Assembly (NCBI GenBank): GCA_029747015.1
Contig: JAKOGI010000125.1
Span: forward strand, 457,501 to 521,500
From: Carnegiea gigantea
Lineage: Eukaryota > Streptophyta > Magnoliopsida > Caryophyllales > Cactaceae
Direction of reading: 5' to 3'
DNA length: 64,000 nt
Of this stretch, positions 58,009 through 64,000 are shown piece by piece. The notes beneath the pieces are model-generated. The model was not told where the DNA came from. It did no database searches and saw only the letters and a list, made by a program, of their open reading frames with translations. Numbering within the stretch: position 1 is the stretch's first letter; the number at the start of each line of letters is the position of its first letter. The position numbers were made by a program, and so were the translations under genes.

Positions 58009-58417
58009 TTAAATCACATAAATTATACCACTTCTCCAACTTAAATGTTGGAGTGTGAAACTGGATATCGTCCCACAATGATAAAATGAAAGGGTTTGAG
58101 CATGAATATAAGTTTGTGAGTTATTCCACTTATTATCAATTAATTTTGGGTTAGAACTTTATTTGAGCTTGTACGTATAACTCTTTGTTGAAGGCCAAAT
58201 TTATGTATAAAATTTAACATTGAATGCATGCAAAAGCGTCTCCTGGTGCCCCAGTGCTTGGCAGGAGCTGCATTTGAAGCCGTAGGATGAGCGCCAATTT
58301 TCTTGCACCCAAGAAAGTGGCCGAAAGTTCAATAATTTTGCGTCTTTTCTTACCATAAGTGAGTTTGTTGGTACACCTTTAATGCAAGTGTGCGATGAAA
58401 ATGGTGCTTATTTGAGG

Positions 58418-58809
58418 ATATGGGTAGGCAATGGATCGAGTCGGATCATAGTCATCCATTAATTATATGGGCTGAGTTGGGCCTTTTGTGCAAATAAACG
58501 GGTCGAGTCGAGTTGGCTCATAGGCGATCCACTTTTGGCCCGTTTTAAAATTGAATAAATTTGCACAACTATGTATAATAATTATTGTTATGTATAAAGT
58601 GTTGGCAATAAGCTTAACTAATCGAAACATATAAATTAGTGTGTCAAGTAGGATTTAAAAAATAATATGTCACTAAACGGACTGTTAATGGGCTGACCCA
58701 TTAATATGCCTTAATGGGTCGGCCAATTATTGACCCGGCTCTTTATTGGTTCTATTTTAAACGGACCTACCCACTTGACCCAATGAGTATCCGATCCGTT
58801 GCTCACCCC
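58418..58809. mobile_element. hAT-like MITE, 392 bp
   Basis: A perfect 8-bp direct repeat ATTTGAGG (58410-58417 and 58810-58817) flanks inverted ends GGGTAGGCAATGGATCG and (complement) GGGGTGAGCAACGGATCG. The body has GGGTCGGCC/GGCTGACCC motifs. The 8-bp duplication supports hAT. Confidence 0.8.
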
Positions 58810-58817
58810 ATTTGAGG

Positions 58818-60600
58818 TTTCAGGATGGCTTGATTAACAAAGATCTAAAATCCATAGGAGTCAATGAGTCATGACAAGAGTTGGATTAACTAGGACTCTC
58901 TTACTTTTTATTTTTTTGGCTTTTCTATGTGGTTCTTGCACCAAACAGAGGTTACAAGACAGAGAGTTCAGTAGGTTGATTTTAAATCTGAAGTAAGAGG
59001 TTGGATCTTGTCAAGTTCGGCCAAATTTGTCCCAATGTATTCCTTGCACCAACTACACTAGGGTTTGGTACCTAAAGTTTTCTCTCTCTTTGGGCCTGTA
59101 TACATAATATTCCACATTCCCCTCTTCCTTACCCAGCTTCCTCCTTAAAATAGAATTTCAACTTTAGAACCAACCCTGATTAAGGACGTATACCATAGCA
59201 ACAATAGATTCTTCTCTACCAAACAACGCATCAAGAGATCAAAAATAAGACGACGAATGAGCTACAACATATCTAACATATTAAATTTAACTCGTCTACG
59301 TGTGAGATTGTTCATCACATCTAAAATAATTCTATACATAACGTCGCCCATTTATATAGTATTGGCTTTAAACTTAGCCAAGAAAAGGGAGGAAAAAAGA
59401 AATCAGTACTACGAAGAATATGATATATAGACCTACCAAAATTAACCTCATACCTGAAATCTGAATTGAATGACTCGGGCCCATATCCGACCTAACATTC
59501 GAAATAGGTTCACCCGAAAGTGAATCCGAAGCCCGAATTGCTCCGAACCGAACCATAATCGACTCGAAATTTTTTAGAAGATTGCTTATATTTGCATGAC
59601 AAGCGTATCGGATCAAAAATCAGTTGTCCAAACCGAAGTTCACCCGACCCAAACCGAACCGATCCGAAACATCACTTAATCCAGAATATGACCCGATCTA
59701 TACCCGAACTGAATGATCCATCTGCTAAATATAATGATACACCTCCCCCAAAGGACAAGTTATGTCGTTGTTGGGTTTCTTGTTTGTGAACGACTTGGCA
59801 TTGGGCCTTGGTAGTGCTGTTGACCCCCCTCCACCCTATCAACTCATAAGCCTCATAGGCAATCAAAAAAAACAAAAAATTGCTAAAGAATATATATGGT
59901 TTTTGAGTTGTTTTTTTCCAAAAATTTCAATTGAATTTATTTCATGCACAATACAATACTAACGCTAATACTGATTAAATCTTAAAACATTAAAAATACG
60001 TATGTGTGGAACAATAATCCTTAAAGCAAATTGGGCCAAATCCTTACAGAACGATAACGACACATATATTAAGCATAAATCTTTCCTTAATATAATTTAG
60101 GGATAATCACATATAGACATTTTTACGCTTACTAATAGAGAGATCAATTTCAAAAGAACCAATTAATAAATTGTACAAAAAAATTTGTCCCAGAAAAAAG
60201 GGAAAAGAAAAGGAGAATTTGCGTGCAAATCCCGGTTCAGTTTCATATAGATGCAAATTATAGTCCCACTGGTCTTTCAAATTATTGAATTTTGCCAAGT
60301 TCTACTGGGATAATCTTTTTGTTTATCATCTGACATTTCAAAGCATTTTAAAGCAGCACAAGCCAAAACCACAAAAATTATTCCCAAGTTCACCGAAACT
60401 TAGCTGGCGTGATCAATCCATGATTAGGGAACACTCAATTCTCAACAAATTTAAATTTAATTAGCACGAAAATTAATTCTGATTTTAAAGTAAGACAAAA
60501 TGGTCCAATCAAATGACCTAAAATGCATGCCACGAAGACGAAGAATATGGAGGGACACAACTAAATCAATTGCTAAAAGATAAAGAGCAATTTGAAGCAG
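58818..60600. other. Intergenic sequence with a CCGAACCGA-rich relic
   Basis: A motif-rich block (CCGAACCGAACC, ACCCGACCC) at about 59450-59720 looks like a decayed MITE of the type at 2238; its ends are not resolved. The rest is AT-rich without recognised features. Confidence 0.4.
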
Positions 60601-62711
60601 TCGGTTCCCCTTTTTAGAGCCAAGATACTGTTACCTCCAATCATACCTTGTCTCTAAAGAAGGTTCAGCTAATCTGCCAGGTCATTCCTTAATCATCATG
60701 CATTAGTATCCCACCTAACACCCATTTGTTCCAGTCATTCTTTACCAGTTTTGCAGCTGCATCTTTGACTAACAACAGTGCTAGTATTGGTTTCCAAGAA
60801 GTCGGGTTGCATGAATACGGTACAGCAATACCCAGTATGGATCCTGTCTAGGCCTAATTCAACATGTTTCAAATGTAGACAATCTTATCCTTGCTCGCCG
60901 CTCAGTGAGTCGAATGGAGCTAAGCCAAGGGAAGGGTGGCCTAGTCCTCAGACTGGTTGAACCAAATCTGCATTGAAAAGGGTCTGTATGCTTTCTAAAC
61001 CTCATGTTGCCACTGAAAGATATAAACCAAGTTTAAATCAGATTCCTTCAATGTTATCCATGGACAATGCACAAGATTGTGCAGGTATTCTTAAGCATCA
61101 AGTTGCAATTAGCCTGATTGCTTGGAATAGGAATCAGTGGGTAAGAAGGGTGTGATGGTTGTGCAGTGATTAATTAAGAAGATTGCTGAAACCCAAGTGC
61201 ATTAGTTAATGCTTAATAAGTAATTAAATAATCAGTAATTAGAAATCAGATCAATATTAATCAGACAGTGACAAGCACCAACTAACCAGGGTGGCTGGTC
61301 TTGCAATCTACTTCCAAATGGTTTGCTCACAACAAATGAAGAATTGGTCATCAGAGCATCATGTATCCTGGGGAATGATGAAATTAGACAGATGATCACG
61401 AGAAGCAGATCCAAAATCTGAATAAAACAGTCTCAGATTCGTAGGATCATCATATGGAGACCAACCTCCAGGTCCATCAGCCCTCAGATTCCATCTTCGG
61501 TTTGACAGGCAGATGAAGACGGACCTACAAACACAAATCAGAGGGCAATAAGCAGATAGATGACTGCAGGAAATATACAGCTATACGCACCTGGTAAAAC
61601 TTGCTCTTATCTTAAGAATGACCTGTTTGCCAGGTCCAAAAATACATTGTACTCTGACAGCAAAAACAGCACGATGGCCGACGCCCCATCATTTTCACAC
61701 CAAGCTGAAATATTTCCTCAAACAAAAGAAGCCCCACAAAGGGCCACAACTGATGCAGAGAACAAAGTCCAGCTCGTAGCTCATAACGAACTGTATTTCA
61801 ACCACATCTTCCCTAGAGTACAAGGATCCATGATGTTATTGCAATTTACAAGTACCTCAATTACTGATGTATGCCCAAATAAGACTCCTGGGACCAGGCA
61901 GAAGGAAACTCAAGCAAAAACGGTACACATTAGACATAGGAAAAGTGTGCTTCTAGGCTCTAGGACATTACGTCTTCATCAATGTGTGGAATAGGGTAAA
62001 TGACAGTTGAGCATTAGCAAATACCGCATGCTACATTATGTTCATTCTAATGGAAACATTTGCAGTTTGTCAACTTACCCGGAAGCTAGAAACTGTGATT
62101 GTCCCCACTAAACTTCATTGCTCTGTGTACTATCTAGTAATGCCAGGACATCTTCCAAACATTATCACAACAAAACCATGTTCATCACAAGTTATTACCC
62201 CAACTCACACGATCACATTACCTGATCACATTACCTGAAACATATAACGTAAAAGGATGCAAATCCCAAACAGAACAAATCAAAATTGGGGGAGACAACC
62301 AATTGAACAAAGCTTCAGATTATTGAGCTAAGTTGATAATTTTTCCTTCATCTAAATCAAAAATCCAACTGAAGATAAAAATTGACAAACAACTAAATAC
62401 AGTTTTCAGAAATAGTAACCTAGAATACAAAACAAAAAATGGATTACACTACATTGCTCAGTATGCCATCCCCAGTGCTTTCATCTGTTCCCCAAAGGTT
62501 TGCACACTACATTGCTCAGTATGCCCTCTTGCTGTCAGCTGAACTTCTAATGCTGCTTTGAAGTCTAACCTTGGGCTGAAACCCCAAGCAGTAGAGCAGG
62601 GCCGTTGCATATATTATCTTCCTGCTCCGTGTTTTTATGTACAAAAGCCAATCAGACAATCCATATGTGATGCAGACATCATATTCAAGAGCCAAAGATC
62701 CCGTCTTTAGT
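60601..62711. other. Downstream region of the RDUF gene, unresolved
   Basis: Less AT-rich than the preceding spacer. It probably includes the RDUF 3' UTR. It holds a 22-bp direct repeat (62446-62467 and 62504-62525) and a minus-strand open stretch with a splice-like start (61359-61524) that I could not identify. Plus-strand frames (60778-60960, 60973-61155, 61560-61994) show no domain. Confidence 0.35.
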
Positions 62712-63860
62712 TCACAATCTCCGAATCCTACTACCAATATCAAGACCACCTCTACTCCGACTCCGGCTACGAGAGTTAGCGGTGAAGAAGGAGAGTGAAC
62801 GGTTACTTTGATTAGCCCTTGAATCAGAACTTGAACTACTTGACTCCGCTGATTGGTTCCCACGAAAACAAGAGCACAAATGCCACAAAGCCCGCCGAAA
62901 ACGCCCATTTTCCCTTGACCTTCCACCACTGGAACCCCATGAAATCCTCCTAGGAACCCCTCCCTGATTAAACCCACCGTCCATTTCAGTATAAACCACC
63001 GGAAGCTCCCTCTCACCGCCTCTCCTGCCCCCCGAAAACCTCCCCACGGCAAATCCTCCACCAGGGAGCCGCCATATCGTCAACCCAACAGCTTCGTCTT
63101 CGTTGTCAACTAAGTGGTGCCCTCGATTAGCCTCGGGCGAGTCTCCTCGAGTATCAGAGGCCAACTCATGCCTACAAACGGGGCAAGAATTACGAAGAGA
63201 CAACCAAGGCAGGATGCAATCTGGGTGGTAGATATGCTTACAGGGCATTTCTCTGGCCTCAGTGCCCAACTCAAAAGCCTCCTTGCAAACAGCGCAATGA
63301 GATTCAGAGTCAACATGAGCTTCGACGATCTCAATAGTGGGCATGGACTCAATTGCAGCCTTGGAAGCCGGGGGCTGCTCAACCCTACCAATCCCATTAA
63401 TCTCAATCTGAGCAAGCTGATCCAACAACCTATCAAACCCAGAGCCCAGCAAAAACTCCGACACGCTCGCCGGCAAGGGCCTCAGCCCAGAACCACCACC
63501 GTCATCATAATAGAGCTCGTACCCTCCTCTCTCACTCCCCTCACCTTCGGAAGGGGCCCGCAACACGATGACCGGGTTGAAAGGTGACCGGTCTCCCGCG
63601 CTCCGGCGGCCACGGCGGATCCTTGGGCTGGAAGAAATGTGATCGGAATTCGCATTTCCGACCACGTATGTAGGGACACGATGCTGGCGAGAATCGGAAA
63701 TAGAGGGAGATTGAGAGAGAGGAGAGTCGATTTCTTCAACAAACCCGCTTTGACAGTCGGGACAAACAATGGAAGAATCCCGGGTGGCACTCCAAACCCT
63801 AACGAATCGATTGCATCTGTAACACCAGTACGACGGAGAGGACGATGCCGCCGCCGACAT
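62712..63860 (-). CDS. RDUF: RDUF-type RING-H2 E3 ubiquitin ligase
   Basis: A single-exon protein of 382 residues from ATG 63860. An N-terminal zinc ribbon ([13 protein letters not shown], Cys13/16 and Cys33/36) is followed by a variable region. A RING-H2 domain at about 189-229 has ligands C189, C192, C207, H209, H212, C215, C226, C229 (CAVCKEAF...CPVC). A DUF1117-type C-terminal part ([43 protein letters not shown]) and a Ser/Arg-rich tail follow. This architecture is that of RDUF1/RDUF2-type ligases, linked in Arabidopsis and crops to ABA and drought responses. The frame stays open ten codons further upstream, but only through a TTG, so ATG 63860 is chosen. It is intact. Confidence 0.93.
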   Translation of the reverse strand: MSAAASSSPSYWCYRCNRFVRVWSATRDSSIVCPDCQSGFVEEIDSPLSQSPSISDSRQHRVPTYVVGNANSDHISSSPRIRRGRRSAGDRSPFNPVIVLRAPSEGEGSERGGYELYYDDGGGSGLRPLPASVSEFLLGSGFDRLLDQLAQIEINGIGRVEQPPASKAAIESMPTIEIVEAHVDSESHCAVCKEAFELGTEAREMPCKHIYHPDCILPWLSLRNSCPVCRHELASDTRGDSPEANRGHHLVDNEDEAVGLTIWRLPGGGFAVGRFSGGRRGGERELPVVYTEMDGGFNQGGVPRRISWGSSGGRSRENGRFRRALWHLCSCFRGNQSAESSSSSSDSRANQSNRSLSFFTANSRSRSRSRGGLDIGSRIRRL

Positions 63861-63897
63861 CTTGGCCAATTTGCGAGCAGATCCCCCCAAAGACTAG

Positions 63898-63926
63898 AAT
63901 CGAATCGAATCGAATCGAATCGAATC
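63898..63926. repeat. (ATCGA)n pentanucleotide repeat in the RDUF 5' leader
   Basis: Nearly six perfect copies of ATCGA, 38 to 66 bp upstream of the start codon. Confidence 0.9.
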
Positions 63927-64000
63927 AAAAACCCTAAAAACTGACGATGAATAAAGACCAAAAGAAGAGGAAATCGGTGTTGTGAGTCGGTTTGAAGAGA

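Noticed and set aside
62516..63061. 181-codon minus-strand frame overlapping RDUF
   Set aside because: Alternative frame of the RDUF coding sequence and its 3' UTR; no domain.
63114..63944. Plus-strand frames of 101-157 codons
   Set aside because: Antisense shadows of the GC-richer RDUF exon.
1..64000. CRISPR array, prophage, operons or organelle DNA
   Set aside because: No regularly spaced identical repeats, no bacterial-type gene packing and no recognisable plastid or mitochondrial genes; the window is ordinary plant nuclear DNA.

Overview
This window is nuclear DNA of a flowering plant, almost certainly a eudicot. The genes have short GT-AG introns. The proteins belong to plant-specific or plant-typical families (DVL/RTFL peptide, CIA2-type CCT protein, FKBP20-1, lignin-type laccase, PCS1-type aspartic protease, RDUF RING-H2 ligase). 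The AT-rich spacers are full of miniature transposons and LINE/SINE remnants. The species cannot be narrowed from the sequence alone. There are no rRNA or functional tRNA genes, no CRISPR arrays and no organelle blocks.

Layout. 1-3.6 kb: AT-rich spacer with two miniature inverted-repeat elements, one split by a nested insertion. 3.9-4.15 kb (+): a DVL/ROTUNDIFOLIA-like small polypeptide gene. 7.87-13.94 kb: a complete but dead Mutator-like element (MULE) with a perfect 9-bp target duplication, inserted in a short tandem repeat; it holds a broken transposase (-) and a possible second transcription unit (+). 15.0-16.3 kb: an internally deleted RTE-like LINE and its 3' tail. 16.3-20.1 kb (+): a probable spliced unit that could encode a 44-residue protein I do not recognise. 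21.6-22.5 kb: nested MITEs. 25.2-27.7 kb (+): a CIA2/CIL-like CCT-domain regulator of chloroplast protein import genes. 31.96-33.53 kb (+): an FKBP20-1-like prolyl isomerase. 34.0-36.4 kb (-): a LAC11-like laccase, tail to tail with the FKBP gene. 36.9-42.2 kb: hAT-like MITEs, a LINE reverse-transcriptase ruin with a MITE inside, and a Tourist-like MITE. 43.3-44.7 kb (-): a single-exon PCS1-like aspartic protease. 45-62 kb: gene-poor, AT-rich DNA with a 283-bp SMART-like LTR element, MITEs, a SINE with a 17-bp target duplication, an (AT)n expansion and LINE pieces. 62.7-63.86 kb (-): an RDUF-type RING-H2 E3 ligase.

The genes are independent units; I see no operon or metabolic cluster. Laccase (cell wall), CIA2 (nuclear control of plastid import and translation genes), FKBP20-1 (nuclear PPIase), PCS1 (cell survival protease), RTFL (polar growth peptide) and RDUF (stress-related ubiquitination) are ordinary neighbours. 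The more unusual material is in the repeats: the MULE and its empty site, the SMART-like element, a recurring group of MITE-like elements with 10-bp internal minisatellites, and at least fifteen long homopolymer tracts, often T-run/G-run junctions, many in UTRs or introns.
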